Below are positions 29,046 to 39,050 of a DNA stretch of 64,000 bases, piece after piece. Every line of letters starts with the position of its first letter. Position 1 is the first letter of the stretch. This DNA comes from Caldifarciminota bacterium UBA5631 (GTDB taxonomy: Bacteria; Hydrothermota; Hydrothermia; UBA1063). Location: assembly GCA_002421425.1 (NCBI GenBank), contig DIJZ01000004.1, positions 1-64,000 on the forward strand, in the 5' to 3' direction. The position numbers and the translations under genes were made by a program. The notes under the pieces are model-generated. The model was not told where the DNA came from. It did not search any database and saw nothing but the letters and a program-made list of their open reading frames with translations.

Positions 29046-30385
29046 CAAAATTTCAATGAAAAAAGTCTGCTTCTTATAAATAAGAAAAATCCATAAAGAT
29101 GGTTTTTCGATCTATATTGTAAATCTGCGAAAACCCCGCTGTAAAGGAATCGTCTTTGGATTCCACCCATTATAAAGAGTTCCCTCAATACTCTGCCTGT
29201 TGGGTACGGCATGTTTCCAGGAAACCCGCTACCTTCGTAGTGCTCTGTCAATGTCCCATCACCTTTATTTAGCTGCGCAATCCTGAAAATAATACCATCA
29301 TTGCCTTCAAGAAAGAGTGTATATGTAAGATAAAAATCCAGGAGGTCGCTTCCTCTCGGATACCCAAAAGGAACGCCCAGAGTGTGCCATGCATTCGTGT
29401 CAGAGACATGGGTATACGTAAACCTCGGAATGGCCACAGCATGAAATCTGATAAGAGAATTTGAACTCAAAGCCGACTCAAATCCAGCGAGAATACCGTA
29501 CTTGCTTGTGTTACCCTGAAAAATAACCACATCATCGTTAAGAAAATCAAGAAAAGCGCTGTATTTGTTCAGGAAATTCCATTTTATGGCGAATCCGCCT
29601 AGAAGATTGTCGGAATTTGAACTACTCCTCCGCTGCCTTTCATAATAGAGAGAGAGGGGATTAAAATATTTGAAGTAGTCCTCCTGGCTATGGGATACTG
29701 CCTCATAGACTGTGAAGGTCAAAGAGGGCACTGGCTTCCATTCAACAGCCTGATATGCAAGGGTGCGGGTTAGAAAGGTATCCGGTACAGCTGCAAATGC
29801 AGATGTCAGGTGAAAATTCTTGAACCTGAAATTTAGATTGTATATGTGATCTATAGGGTATGAAATTCCGCTAAAAAGCATGCCCTCTCCAATTCGTACT
29901 TCCGACCTGCCAACCAAAAGGTCGAAGTTATTGCTTTTGTATTTAATATATGCATTTCTGATATTAATATCCAGGATGCTTGTCTTTCCAATGATTGGTT
30001 GAATATCGAAACTGTATTGGTTGTATTGATTATCTGAAAGGGGAGAATAGTAAGGAACCCTTAAAGGTTCAGAAAAGTTGAAAAAATCAACAGAGGCAGC
30101 AAGCTCAAAGGAATCAACTTTTACACCCCCGTTGAACTCCAGCTCAAGGTAGTTATTAATGTAACAACTGCCTTTACTTCTCACAAAATTCGTTTTCAAA
30201 GCAGGAATGAAGGAAAGCGATAGCCTTTTACTAACGGGAACTTCGGAAAGTAAAATATAAGAATCTTTATTCAGGGTCAAATTCGCTTTCCGATCGCTCA
30301 AAAAATCAATGGAATAATCCTTCAGAAAGAAAGGGTCATAAAACAATATACTGGAGAAAAGCGAAAGACACCCAACGAAATTCAT
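29045..30385 (-). CDS. Outer-membrane beta-barrel protein, Wzi-like (capsule assembly type)
   Basis: A 446-residue protein with a signal peptide (NFVGCLSLFSSILF) and alternating aromatic/polar strands ending in Phe, as in outer-membrane barrels. The order of motifs resembles the Wzi family: GRSEVRIGEG, SYPIDHIYNLNFRFKNFHLTSAFA, then EAVSHSQ, YFNPLSLYY, SDNLLGGFAIKWN and FLDFLNDDVVI. Wzi proteins bind or help surface-attach capsular polysaccharide; that role here is inference. Overlaps the upstream small gene by 4 bases and tilS by 1, inside the 30702-25396 operon. Confidence 0.65.
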   Translation of the reverse strand: MNFVGCLSLFSSILFYDPFFLKDYSIDFLSDRKANLTLNKDSYILLSEVPVSKRLSLSFIPALKTNFVRSKGSCYINNYLELEFNGGVKVDSFELAASVDFFNFSEPLRVPYYSPLSDNQYNQYSFDIQPIIGKTSILDINIRNAYIKYKSNNFDLLVGRSEVRIGEGMLFSGISYPIDHIYNLNFRFKNFHLTSAFAAVPDTFLTRTLAYQAVEWKPVPSLTFTVYEAVSHSQEDYFKYFNPLSLYYERQRRSSSNSDNLLGGFAIKWNFLNKYSAFLDFLNDDVVIFQGNTSKYGILAGFESALSSNSLIRFHAVAIPRFTYTHVSDTNAWHTLGVPFGYPRGSDLLDFYLTYTLFLEGNDGIIFRIAQLNKGDGTLTEHYEGSGFPGNMPYPTGRVLRELFIMGGIQRRFLYSGVFADLQYRSKNHLYGFFLFIRSRLFSLKF

Positions 30386-30702
30386 AGCAAGAGGTCAAAA
30401 GGTGCAAATCCAAAATCAACAACTTCTTTCATCCGATCATTGTCCGGGACGAAAACTGCAACAAGATTACATGCTGAGGCTCTGAATAATCTCACAATGT
30501 CATACTGATTCCCCGTGACTTTATTCAGGTGCGAAAGAAAATCTACTATATGTTCGTCAGAACAACATGCCTTTGGACCTGCAGAGCCCGAAAATCTAAT
30601 TAACAATCTGAAGCTATCAACCTTAAATATTTCGGCCCTGCAATCTGGCTCACGGTGCTCATTGAAACTCAGAACTGCTTTCTCGAGAACCTCACTGTTC
30701 AT
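30382..30702 (-). CDS. Small protein of unknown function
   Basis: A 106-residue soluble protein with no signal peptide or membrane segment. I do not recognise the family. It looks like a single alpha/beta domain: LLIRFSGSAGPKACCSDEHIVDFL near the middle holds an adjacent Cys pair, and a third Cys lies in FRASACNLVAVF. This could bind a metal or be redox-active, but no standard CxxC is present. The ATG follows AAGGAGCGA and the gene overlaps the Wzi-like gene by 4 bases, so it is very likely translated. It is the first gene behind the promoter at 30742-30770. Confidence 0.7.
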   Translation of the reverse strand: MNSEVLEKAVLSFNEHREPDCRAEIFKVDSFRLLIRFSGSAGPKACCSDEHIVDFLSHLNKVTGNQYDIVRLFRASACNLVAVFVPDNDRMKEVVDFGFAPFDLLL

Positions 30703-30741
30703 ATATCGCTCCTTACTACCTCAGAACCATAACGAAGTCTA

Positions 30742-30770
30742 ATTGTAAAGTAGAAACACCTTAGAATCAA
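30742..30770 (-). promoter_or_regulatory. Promoter of the Wzi-tilS-hpt-ftsH operon
   Basis: TTGATT at 30770-30765, 17-base spacer, TACAAT at 30747-30742, about 40 bases before the ATG at 30702. The -35 hexamer overlaps the last codons of the upstream gene. Confidence 0.55.
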
Positions 30771-32533
30771 CCCTTTGCCTTGAGCAAAATTGTAAGAGAA
30801 TTCCTGAACAAGCCGGATTTTTCCCATTCATTTCTTATTCGCTGTAGGTCATCGGCGGAAAGAAAGCGGCTGGAAAACCTTTCGAAGTATCTTGCAGTAA
30901 TTGTTTTCCCTCCATATATAATTTCATAGCCGGCCGAATATTTATCAGTCTCAGCAAAAGCAGACAAAGGAATATATTCTAGAGTAAAACCTCTTGGAAT
31001 AGAATAGATTATCCTCAAGTTATTTCTGGATATACCTGTGGGGTCAACAAAAATGCCCTCGGGATAGACTTCTGGCTCAATATTCTTAAAATCAGGCAGG
31101 CTTATTATCCAGTACTTTCCTTCTTTCCATCCAAAGGAACTGAATTTTACTGTGCCCTCAAGGATATACGGTTTATCATTTTCCTTACGATTTTTGATTT
31201 TCAGAGAAATCCTCTTCACAACTCCATAATTTGAGAATTCTTTCCTGCACGCTTCTTTTATATCGCGCGTGATTTCTTCTTCCTCGTCATCTTCAGAAAC
31301 TCCCCGCCCTGTAAGAGCCTCTATATCTGACAGTATTCTTATGAAACGTATTTTCTGTTTACCAAGGTCCACATAAAGGCTGTCTGTGGGCAAACTCCTT
31401 TCAGGAATTTCCGCAACAAACCAGGAACTCGGGGAAAACGAACCTTCACTAAATCCCAGCACGAGGACTTTGTGTCCAATGTATCTGATTTCTTTAATCT
31501 TCGGGGAACTTTTGAATGGGTCAAGAAACTCCTTACCATCAAAGAAGATAACCCCGCAGATTGATGAGAGAGAAGGGGGAGTATTCAGGGTATCAAATCC
31601 GTATCTAAGAACAAATGCTGGAAAAAGGCCAGCGATTGTTGAAATAACGCGAAAAACTTCTTCAGGAAATGTCATAGAGAATTCATTCAAAGCCCTAACA
31701 GTATCAATGGGGACGTATCCCTGAAAAGAGAGACTGAGATATTGTGGGCTCTTAATTCTGTCACACAATTCTTTCAAGCTTTTGTAAGAGAGTTTTTCCT
31801 CTGGCATTCTACCTGTTGTCAAATAGTGTTTTATCAGGTATTTCGCCAGCGAATCCCATGTACTGAAAGATGTATAGATAACGTATGGAGAAATCAACGT
31901 GAATGGTGGAAACGTATTCCATCTTCTGACCTGGGCGATGGGAGGAATTGGCCCTCCCGTGAATCTGTAGATTCTGTAGTTATCAGAATTCGACACTTCT
32001 ACCTTGATGTTGAATTTGTCCTTGTTATCAATTTGGAATTTAAAATCAGAAGTTTTCGGTAAATGAATCACAAATTCTTTATGCTCAATTGGAACCGATT
32101 CCCTGAAATACTCGATCCCGTCTATATATTCAAAATTTCTGGTCGTTTTCTGTACTGCAAATTCAAGGGTTGCCCCTGGTGTAATTGAAAGGAATGAAAT
32201 ATGGAGTTCCTTTCGAGAGTGCATAAAAGGAAAAGAACTGACAACATCACTGGTTACTATGTTTATAGCGTTGGGAGTGACATTTATGGTATCTCCGCTT
32301 GCCGAAATAGTCCTTGCATAAATTACTTCTATGGTTTCTTTTTCTTCATCGAAGGGTATAATGACCGTCCCGAAATCCTCTCGAGCATCCTCAGAAAATA
32401 CCTGAACTTTGCGTTCCTGTGACATCACGAGGTCTTCTCCCAGCACCTTCAAGGTGATTACATCCGATTTCACAACTGCACTTGTGGGGCTGTAAAGTTG
32501 CGCTAAAATAATCAAACTCAAAATCGTCATCAT
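30767..32533 (-). CDS. DUF3857-type secreted protein with degenerate transglutaminase domain
   Basis: A 588-residue exported protein (signal MMTILSLIILAQL). Residues about 30-215 match the DUF3857 beta-sandwich. The middle has the outline of a transglutaminase-like domain, but at the place where the upstream paralogue has GVCKDKAALL this protein reads FSMTFPEEVFRVI, so the catalytic Cys is missing; an SICGVIFFDG..LDP segment retains the Asp region. The C-terminal domain (YWIISLPDFKNIEPEVYP) is shared with other DUF3857 proteins. Probably a non-catalytic partner of its neighbour, whose stop it overlaps by 4 bases (ATGA). Confidence 0.75.
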   Translation of the reverse strand: MMTILSLIILAQLYSPTSAVVKSDVITLKVLGEDLVMSQERKVQVFSEDAREDFGTVIIPFDEEKETIEVIYARTISASGDTINVTPNAINIVTSDVVSSFPFMHSRKELHISFLSITPGATLEFAVQKTTRNFEYIDGIEYFRESVPIEHKEFVIHLPKTSDFKFQIDNKDKFNIKVEVSNSDNYRIYRFTGGPIPPIAQVRRWNTFPPFTLISPYVIYTSFSTWDSLAKYLIKHYLTTGRMPEEKLSYKSLKELCDRIKSPQYLSLSFQGYVPIDTVRALNEFSMTFPEEVFRVISTIAGLFPAFVLRYGFDTLNTPPSLSSICGVIFFDGKEFLDPFKSSPKIKEIRYIGHKVLVLGFSEGSFSPSSWFVAEIPERSLPTDSLYVDLGKQKIRFIRILSDIEALTGRGVSEDDEEEEITRDIKEACRKEFSNYGVVKRISLKIKNRKENDKPYILEGTVKFSSFGWKEGKYWIISLPDFKNIEPEVYPEGIFVDPTGISRNNLRIIYSIPRGFTLEYIPLSAFAETDKYSAGYEIIYGGKTITARYFERFSSRFLSADDLQRIRNEWEKSGLFRNSLTILLKAKG

Positions 32534-34395
32534 TCCTTACCTCCGTTCAAAATTGCAATATAATTCTTAACGTAGGAGAAGGCCTGGTGATCAGAATAGA
32601 GTTTACGCGCCTCGACAGCGGAAAACCTTGATTTATTGAAGGAATAGTGTAGTTTGAATTCTATTGTGTTTGAATCAGATACTGCTGAAAAAGACAGCAA
32701 ATAGAGGTCTTTATTCCCTTTTTGAACCTTCATTCTCGGACAAGAATTCGGCCTTATACCAGAAATTACTTCATTAATTTCAACTTTGAACGGGTATCTG
32801 AGAGAGAGGTCATATTTCCTTTTCTCATTTAAAAAATCGAGAAATCCTGCAAAGCGGTCACCCAAAAATGCCAGAACTGGCCTGTAAAGCAGCAATTCGC
32901 CGATTCTCTGAATATGATTTATGGCTTTAGCATACACAGTTACCGAAAAATAGTCTGAGTAATCATAGGAGTCAGAACACTCCAACGAATCAAGAATAAT
33001 CTCTCCCTTGTAAATTTCAGACAATGCCCACCGAAAGTACCTTTCCAAATTCTTATGCCCGCTCCTTGCGATCCTCCTGAACTGCTGATCAAATCCCCCC
33101 TCAAATCTGATTTTCAGAATCACATCAAGAGTCTCAGCCCTGGGAGTGTTTAGAATACTCACAACCACCCTGTTACTTTCTGCGACTGAACTACTTATCT
33201 TCCTGAGAATATCACCTTCTTTTCTCGAGACGAGGACCCCCTGGCCACCCTCAGAGGCTGGCATTAAATCTCTGCCACCGGAACCCACCGTTGGGTCAAG
33301 ATAAACGTAGGTATCAGGTCCAACTTCTATTGCAACTATTGCATGATTTGTCTGGTCAGAAGGAATGTCTTCCACACGCATTCCCACAGCTGTAGTTGCA
33401 TAGTATGCCTTGAATCCCTGAGCCCTCAGCAATGAAACCAGAAGCGCCGCTTTGTCTTTACAAACACCTGATTTCTTTGCCAGCGTCAAAGAGGCCTTGT
33501 GCGGCTCGTAGCCTTCCATCTCAGATTCAATGAGTCCAAGATAACGGATTTGATCTGAAACGAAATAAAACAACCTTCTAATCTTTTCGCTATTGTCGGA
33601 AACACCGCTGCAAAGGCTGTCAGAAGTCCTTGTTACAAAATCATCCGGGATCAGATTTTCTTCAGACCTCTCATACTCGTACTTTGACATATCCCGCCAG
33701 GACGGAATGTTTGTAACTATGACCTTTGGCAAAATGTCATAACGCGAGGGTGCGAAGGGCTCAAAATCAAGCTTAATATTGTCACGGGATTCAAATATAT
33801 GAAAAACATTGCCCCTGCTCTTTACTTTGCGGTATTTTACCCTACCGTTGAAAATTCCAAACCTCACCGGTTTTTCAGGGAGATCCTGAAGAACATACAC
33901 TTTTTTCTTTATTTCTTCATAACCTCCGAAGAGCTCTATCTGATTGAAAAAACCTGGATATGGGGTTTTATAATTTTCAGATCCTGTTGGTCCAAGCCAG
34001 TTCCCGCCATATCTTCGGATTCTGTATTCGAGAACGTCGCCATTGGATAAGCCCTTTACCTCCATTATCTTATTTCGCGTTCCCCAGTAAATGGTCCCTC
34101 CAAGTTCCGGAGGTGCAGGTATATCCACTACAAGACTCGTATCGAGATAAATCGTGTCTCCACCTCTTACTATTCTTGCGAAATCAAATTGAATTTCATT
34201 GTAATATGGAGTATATGAAGCGATAATGCTCCTTAGCTGGTCCTCCGAATCATCCCTCAGAACTCTTATCCGCCTGTACTCAATTCTGTCGCTGACTCCA
34301 GACTCATAGTACCTCTCAAAAATAGAATCAACTTCAACAATATATGAGCTACTTGAAACTAGTAACGAAAGAGTTATGAAGAAACCAAACATCAC
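32530..34395 (-). CDS. DUF3857 and transglutaminase-like domain protein
   Basis: A 621-residue exported protein (signal FGFFITLSLLVSSSS). DUF3857 domain at about residues 15-220; transglutaminase-like (papain-fold) domain at about 245-400 with GVCKDKAALLVSLLRAQGFKAYYA (Cys312 is the predicted nucleophile), NHAIVAIEV (His) and VYLDPTV (Asp). The C-terminal beta domain is as in other family members. Such proteins are common in Bacteroidetes-like bacteria; the substrate is unknown. Start GTG at 34395 overlaps the stop of the 53-codon ORF as GTGA; an ATG at 34392 is equally placed. Co-directional with the V-ATPase operon. Confidence 0.82.
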   Translation of the reverse strand: MMFGFFITLSLLVSSSSYIVEVDSIFERYYESGVSDRIEYRRIRVLRDDSEDQLRSIIASYTPYYNEIQFDFARIVRGGDTIYLDTSLVVDIPAPPELGGTIYWGTRNKIMEVKGLSNGDVLEYRIRRYGGNWLGPTGSENYKTPYPGFFNQIELFGGYEEIKKKVYVLQDLPEKPVRFGIFNGRVKYRKVKSRGNVFHIFESRDNIKLDFEPFAPSRYDILPKVIVTNIPSWRDMSKYEYERSEENLIPDDFVTRTSDSLCSGVSDNSEKIRRLFYFVSDQIRYLGLIESEMEGYEPHKASLTLAKKSGVCKDKAALLVSLLRAQGFKAYYATTAVGMRVEDIPSDQTNHAIVAIEVGPDTYVYLDPTVGSGGRDLMPASEGGQGVLVSRKEGDILRKISSSVAESNRVVVSILNTPRAETLDVILKIRFEGGFDQQFRRIARSGHKNLERYFRWALSEIYKGEIILDSLECSDSYDYSDYFSVTVYAKAINHIQRIGELLLYRPVLAFLGDRFAGFLDFLNEKRKYDLSLRYPFKVEINEVISGIRPNSCPRMKVQKGNKDLYLLSFSAVSDSNTIEFKLHYSFNKSRFSAVEARKLYSDHQAFSYVKNYIAILNGGKE

Positions 34396-34553
34396 AGGAA
34401 ACCCCCTATCTTAATGAAAAGCTCCTGTACCCTTCCTTTGAAGTTACGCATCCTCCTCTTTTGCAGCTTTGCGTATGAACTACTTTCCATTTTAAGTATC
34501 AGAGGCCTCAAAACATTATAAGAATCCGGTTGTTTTAGCCAAAGATTGCTCAA
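34392..34553 (-). CDS. Putative 53-residue small protein in the V-ATPase operon
   Basis: A short frame between atpB and the DUF3857 gene. The TTG at 34553 lies 5 bases after AAGGGGG, and the stop TGA at 34394 overlaps the next start as GTGA, both signs of a translated, coupled gene. The protein begins MSNLWLKQPDSYNVLRPLIL and ends in a basic segment plus VQELFIKIGGFL. It is not a subunit D (about 200 residues expected). No family recognised. It could also be the remnant of a longer gene, since the frame stays open upstream into atpB. Confidence 0.5.
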   Translation of the reverse strand: MSNLWLKQPDSYNVLRPLILKMESSSYAKLQKRRMRNFKGRVQELFIKIGGFL

Positions 34554-34573
34554 GGATTCCCCCTTGAAGAGAA

Positions 34574-35980
34574 TTAACTTGCTTTCTTCAGATACTTTTC
34601 AATAAACTGAGGACGCACTCTCTTAAGTTCCGATGTCGGGAACATTGATAGTAATTCCCATCCCAGATCAAGGGTTTCTTCTATACTTCTGTCCTCGAAC
34701 TCACCCTGACCTACATATCTATCCTCGAAAAGGTCTGCAAATTTGAAATAGATCTTATCAACTTCTGAAAGAGCGCCTTCCCCGAGGATTACAGCCAGCT
34801 CCTGCACTTCCTTACCCCTTGCATAGCAAGCAAAGAGCTGATTGAAAACATCAGAATGGTCTTCCCTGGTCTTCCCTTTCCCAATTCCTTTATCCTTAAG
34901 TCTCGAAAGAGAAGGCAAAACATCAATAGGAGGATAAATCTTTTTCCTGTGTAAAGCCCTGGAGAGAATTATCTGACCTTCTGTGATATATCCTGTAAGG
35001 TCTGGAATTGGGTGCGTTTTGTCATCCTCAGGCATTGTCAATATTGGAATCAGTGTGATGGACCCTTTCTTTTCTTTTATTCTTCCTGCCCTCTCATATA
35101 TCGTGGAAAGGTCCGTGTACAAATAGCCAGGATATCCTCTTCTGCCAGGAACTTCTTTCCTCGCTGCAGAGATTTCCCTCAGTGCCTCGCAGTAGTTGGT
35201 CATATCAGTCAGAATAACCAGCACGTGCATATCTTTCTTAAACGCAAGAAATTCAGCTGTGGTAAGGGCAACTCTTGGTGTAGCGATCCTTTCAATCGCA
35301 GGGTCATCGGCAAGATTAATAAACAAAACCGATCTTTCGATAGCACCTGTATCCCGGAAACTCTGAATAAAGTACTCAGCTTCCTCAAAAGTTATTCCCA
35401 TTGCAGCAAATACCACTGCGAAAGATTCGCCTTCTCCCCTCACTTCAGACTGTCTCGCAATCTGGGTAGCCAGCCTGTTATGGGGCAAACCGGAGCCTGA
35501 AAAGATAGGAAGTTTCTGCCCCCTTACTAGGGTATTTAGTCCATCTATTGCAGAAATGCCAGTCTGGATGAACTCATTTGGATAATCTCTTGCATAGGGA
35601 TTGATTGGAGCTCCGTTAATATCAGCCCTTTCCTCCGGGACAACATCAGGTCCTTTGTCTATCGGCCTGCCAAGCCCATCAAAAACCCTCCCAAGCATAT
35701 CCATTGAAAGATTAATCTCAAGTCCTCTCGCGAGAAATCTCACTGCGGTTTTCGGAATGTCAATACCAGAAGTGCCTTCAAAGACCTGCAATAGCACTTT
35801 GTCTTCCTCTACCTGCAACACTTCTCCTTTTCTTATTTCACCGGAAACCAGTTCAATCTCAACCAATTCTCCATATTTGACACCTGAAATCCCCTCAACC
35901 AGCATAAGCGGGCCCGAGATATTCGAAACCGCTGTAAATTTTGATAACCTCTTTCTAATTAACTGGCTGTCTAATTTCAT
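34574..35980 (-). CDS. atpB: V/A-type ATPase subunit B
   Basis: A 468-residue non-catalytic nucleotide-binding subunit of the peripheral V1/A1 hexamer. [63 protein letters not shown] and [22 protein letters not shown] are diagnostic; the P-loop is replaced by SGSGLPHN, as usual for B. It overlaps atpA by 26 bases. Last recognised ATPase gene of the operon. Confidence 0.97.
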   Translation of the reverse strand: MKLDSQLIRKRLSKFTAVSNISGPLMLVEGISGVKYGELVEIELVSGEIRKGEVLQVEEDKVLLQVFEGTSGIDIPKTAVRFLARGLEINLSMDMLGRVFDGLGRPIDKGPDVVPEERADINGAPINPYARDYPNEFIQTGISAIDGLNTLVRGQKLPIFSGSGLPHNRLATQIARQSEVRGEGESFAVVFAAMGITFEEAEYFIQSFRDTGAIERSVLFINLADDPAIERIATPRVALTTAEFLAFKKDMHVLVILTDMTNYCEALREISAARKEVPGRRGYPGYLYTDLSTIYERAGRIKEKKGSITLIPILTMPEDDKTHPIPDLTGYITEGQIILSRALHRKKIYPPIDVLPSLSRLKDKGIGKGKTREDHSDVFNQLFACYARGKEVQELAVILGEGALSEVDKIYFKFADLFEDRYVGQGEFEDRSIEETLDLGWELLSMFPTSELKRVRPQFIEKYLKKAS

Positions 35981-37712
35981 GGTCCATCTCCTTTATGATT
36001 TTTTCTATTTCGTGCAAATCAGATTCAGCGAAATACTTCATCCTTGCGATCTTCTCCCAAATTGTGCTTTTCCTTAGCTCTTTGACCGTCACTTCTTCCT
36101 TTGTGATTATCTCTTTACAAACGTCATAAAGTTTTAAAATCGCCTTCATCATAAGATACTGCTTCTTAATTGACGCAAAGGTATCTACCTCGTGAAAAGC
36201 ATTCTGGTGGAGGAAGTCTTCCCTAATACTTCTTGCAATCTCAAGGAGAAGCTGATCTTCCTGAGATAGTGCTTCTGCACCCACCAGCCTTACTATTTCT
36301 TCCAGTTCTGCCTCCTTCTCGAGAATCTTCATTGATTCCAGAATCATCTCATAGAAGTCAGGAGACACATTCTTCTCATAGTATGGTCTGAGGTCCTCCC
36401 GATAAAGGGAGTAGCTTGTAAGCCAGTTAATTGCGGGGAAATGTCGCCTATAGGCAAGCTTGTCCTCAAGACTCCAAAATACTTTCACGACCCGCAGGGT
36501 CGACTGCACTACAGGGTCTGAAAGGTCTCCGCCAGGCGGTGAGACAGCACCGATAACGCTCAGAGTTCCTTCACGATCGTCCTTACCAAGGCATTTCACT
36601 CTACCTGCTCTTTCGTAGAAACTCGCAACCCTGGTTGCAAGATATGCAGGGTATCCCTCTTCTCCAGGCATTTCTTCGAGTCTCCCGGAAATTTCCCTCA
36701 TGGCTTCAGCCCAGCGGGACGTCGAATCGGCCATAAGAGCAACGGAGTATCCCATATCCCTGAAATACTCAGCAATGGTGATACCTGTGTAAATTGAAGC
36801 CTCCCTCGCTGCTACAGGCATATTTGATGTATTTGCGATAAGAACGGTCCTTTTCATCAAAGGTTCACCAGAATATGGATCCTTTAGTTCGGGAAATTCA
36901 ATCAGAACGTCGGTCATCTCATTACCACGTTCGCCACAGCCAATATAAACAACAATGTTTGCTTCTGACCACTTTGCAAGCTGATGCTGAATTACTGTTT
37001 TACCTGACCCAAAAGGTCCTGGTACACAGGCAGTTCCACCCTTTGCAATGGGGAAGAACGCATCAATTACACGCTGCCCTGTAAACATTGGAACTTCAGG
37101 CAAGAATTTTTCCTTGTAAGGTCTTGGAACTCTAACGGGCCATTTCTGCATCATCCTTAGCTCGTGCACCTGCCCTTCCGAATCCCTCAGCCTTGCTACT
37201 GTTTCATCAATAGTGAAGACACCTTCTTTTATCTCAACTATTACTCCACCAATACCTGGTGGAACCATAATCCGATGCTTAACAAGAGGGGTTTCTTCGA
37301 CCTCTCCGATAACATCACCTTCTACAACTTCATCACCTATTTTTACCCTCGGAACGAAAAACCACTTTTTATCCCTTGGAAGACCTGGCACATGAATGCC
37401 TCTAGAAATAAAATCTCCAGAAAGAATCTTGATTTTGTCCAGAGGTCTCTGTATACCATCGAAAAAGGATTCTATGAGTCCAGGACCAAGTTCCACCATT
37501 AACGGGTACCCAGTACCAAACACAGGATCACCTGGTCCGAGGCCGTGGGTATCTTCATAAACCTGAATAAAGGCCCTATCACCCTTAAGTTCAATAACCT
37601 CACCAAGAAGTTTCATTTCTCCAACATAAACCACATCATACATCTTCGTTCCCAGCATCCCTTCTGCTACTACAAGAGGTCCGGAAACTTTAACGATCCT
37701 TCCAGATTTCAT
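35955..37712 (-). CDS. atpA: V/A-type ATPase catalytic subunit A
   Basis: A 585-residue catalytic subunit. Walker A is [13 protein letters not shown], the A-subunit-specific bulge region (about residues 115-185) is present, and [15 protein letters not shown] and [33 protein letters not shown] are typical. I place the start at the ATG at 37712, 6 bases after AGGAGG, where the protein reads [18 protein letters not shown] as in homologues; an upstream in-frame ATG at 37742 lies inside atpF. Na+ or H+ selectivity is set by subunit K, not by this protein. Confidence 0.98.
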   Translation of the reverse strand: MKSGRIVKVSGPLVVAEGMLGTKMYDVVYVGEMKLLGEVIELKGDRAFIQVYEDTHGLGPGDPVFGTGYPLMVELGPGLIESFFDGIQRPLDKIKILSGDFISRGIHVPGLPRDKKWFFVPRVKIGDEVVEGDVIGEVEETPLVKHRIMVPPGIGGVIVEIKEGVFTIDETVARLRDSEGQVHELRMMQKWPVRVPRPYKEKFLPEVPMFTGQRVIDAFFPIAKGGTACVPGPFGSGKTVIQHQLAKWSEANIVVYIGCGERGNEMTDVLIEFPELKDPYSGEPLMKRTVLIANTSNMPVAAREASIYTGITIAEYFRDMGYSVALMADSTSRWAEAMREISGRLEEMPGEEGYPAYLATRVASFYERAGRVKCLGKDDREGTLSVIGAVSPPGGDLSDPVVQSTLRVVKVFWSLEDKLAYRRHFPAINWLTSYSLYREDLRPYYEKNVSPDFYEMILESMKILEKEAELEEIVRLVGAEALSQEDQLLLEIARSIREDFLHQNAFHEVDTFASIKKQYLMMKAILKLYDVCKEIITKEEVTVKELRKSTIWEKIARMKYFAESDLHEIEKIIKEMDHEIRQPVN

Positions 37713-37722
37713 TTCAAACCTC

Positions 37723-38031
37723 CTAAAAGATGTCAATTCCAATGGCTTTCAATAGGATACCCCGCAGTTTTTCTCTTGCCTTCCCTGTGCTGCCTCCTGC
37801 TCCTGGAATAAAGGTAATTGCGGGAGTAACTTCTTCCCTGAGACTTTCAACAATTTCTTTAATTTGATCATAATATTCCTCTTCAACGAGAATAAGACCA
37901 TAATCACCAGAAAGCAATCCCCTTAATTTCTCCTTTGCTTCCTCTCCAGAAGTGCACACCTCATATTCCATACCTATAGCTTTGAAAGGGAAAACCGTTT
38001 CATATTTCCCCAGACAGATCACCTTCTTCAT
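37723..38031 (-). CDS. atpF: V/A-type ATPase subunit F
   Basis: A 102-residue central-stalk subunit with the expected small Rossmann-like fold: [22 protein letters not shown], then [13 protein letters not shown] and ITFIPG. It joins the central rotor and may regulate activity. Length is normal. Overlaps atpC by 4 bases. Its central-stalk partner, subunit D, is not encoded in the window. Confidence 0.9.
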   Translation of the reverse strand: MKKVICLGKYETVFPFKAIGMEYEVCTSGEEAKEKLRGLLSGDYGLILVEEEYYDQIKEIVESLREEVTPAITFIPGAGGSTGKAREKLRGILLKAIGIDIF

Positions 38032-39047
38032 AAAACCTCCGGAATGCGCTCAAGCACCAATTCCCTTGGAAGCTCATTCAATTTTGACACTATAATCATC
38101 CTCAAAAGGGCAATTTCGTTCTTCTTTTTGAAATAGTAAGCGAGTAAGGTTTCAACACCAAGGTCTTTTTTTGAAGCTTCTTTTATCAGCCCATTCAGAT
38201 AATTTGCAAGGTCCCGTTCAATGCGCACGAAATTCCCAACCTTCTGATAAATTGCATAACCAGGGGCAATTACTTCATAATAGGGTGTTTGCCTTATCTC
38301 ATGCAATAATGCATTAAAGTCAGACACCTTAAAAAACAGCTCAGAAGGGAGGAATCCACAGGGAAGAAGAACGGCTTTCATAATTCCCGTTCTTTCCATC
38401 CGTTCCAGTCTTAAGCAGGTTACTATGTTCTGGAGGTCCGCCTTTATAGAATAATATATTCTTAAGAATTCGATTCTGGATTCACTGCAGAAATACTTGA
38501 ACATTTCGCGGTCAACTGCTGTATCAATCCGAAAAATTTCCTTTCTCTCATAGAAAGATGAAATGGCATTTTCATAAGCCCTGGATATAGCCCCGGGGAT
38601 GGTATCATATTTGCCTGCCTCAAAGGCGTGCTTCATCAAAGTAACTGGATAATATGAAAACCTCGAAAATGCACTGGAAAAATCCTTTTCGAAAATAATT
38701 GATTTCACATAGACTTTAACATTCAGAAAGTCATAAGGTAACCTCAGGTCCTCTTCGACCCATGGATCAACGGCAAGTTCAGAAATCAATGAAAGCAACC
38801 TCTCATTCTCTCTTCTTAGTAAAACTTCGTAATCACCGGGCTTGTGTATTTCGTTAAGGTATTTCGAATACTCTGTATCCTGTAGAAGCTTCAGGAGATC
38901 TTCAAAATCCTTTGCCGTTGAGAGCCTTTCCAGCCTCACTCTATCCATCAGTTTCGGCTCTAAAGCTCTCACTCTACCACACGCATAAGCATATTCAGGA
39001 TTGTCGACTCCAAAGGAAGGATACTTCGAAAAGGGTAGTCTCAGCAT
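38028..39047 (-). CDS. atpC: V/A-type ATPase subunit C (d-like)
   Basis: A 339-residue helical subunit that links the central stalk to the membrane K-ring. DNPEYAYACGRVRALEPKLM at the N-terminus, PYDFLNVKVYVKSIIFEKDFS, and the C-terminal LLAYYFKKKNEIALLRMIIVSKLNELPRELVLERI are typical of the C/AC39 family. Length is normal. Follows atpE by 3 bases. Confidence 0.93.
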   Translation of the reverse strand: MLRLPFSKYPSFGVDNPEYAYACGRVRALEPKLMDRVRLERLSTAKDFEDLLKLLQDTEYSKYLNEIHKPGDYEVLLRRENERLLSLISELAVDPWVEEDLRLPYDFLNVKVYVKSIIFEKDFSSAFSRFSYYPVTLMKHAFEAGKYDTIPGAISRAYENAISSFYERKEIFRIDTAVDREMFKYFCSESRIEFLRIYYSIKADLQNIVTCLRLERMERTGIMKAVLLPCGFLPSELFFKVSDFNALLHEIRQTPYYEVIAPGYAIYQKVGNFVRIERDLANYLNGLIKEASKKDLGVETLLAYYFKKKNEIALLRMIIVSKLNELPRELVLERIPEVL

Positions 39048-39050
39048 ATA

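Noticed and set aside
34392..34553. Fragment of V-ATPase subunit D, or of an AarF/UbiB kinase (VQELFIKIGGFL resembles an ABC1 motif)
   Set aside because: Too short and with no further matching motif; the likeness is to a few residues only.
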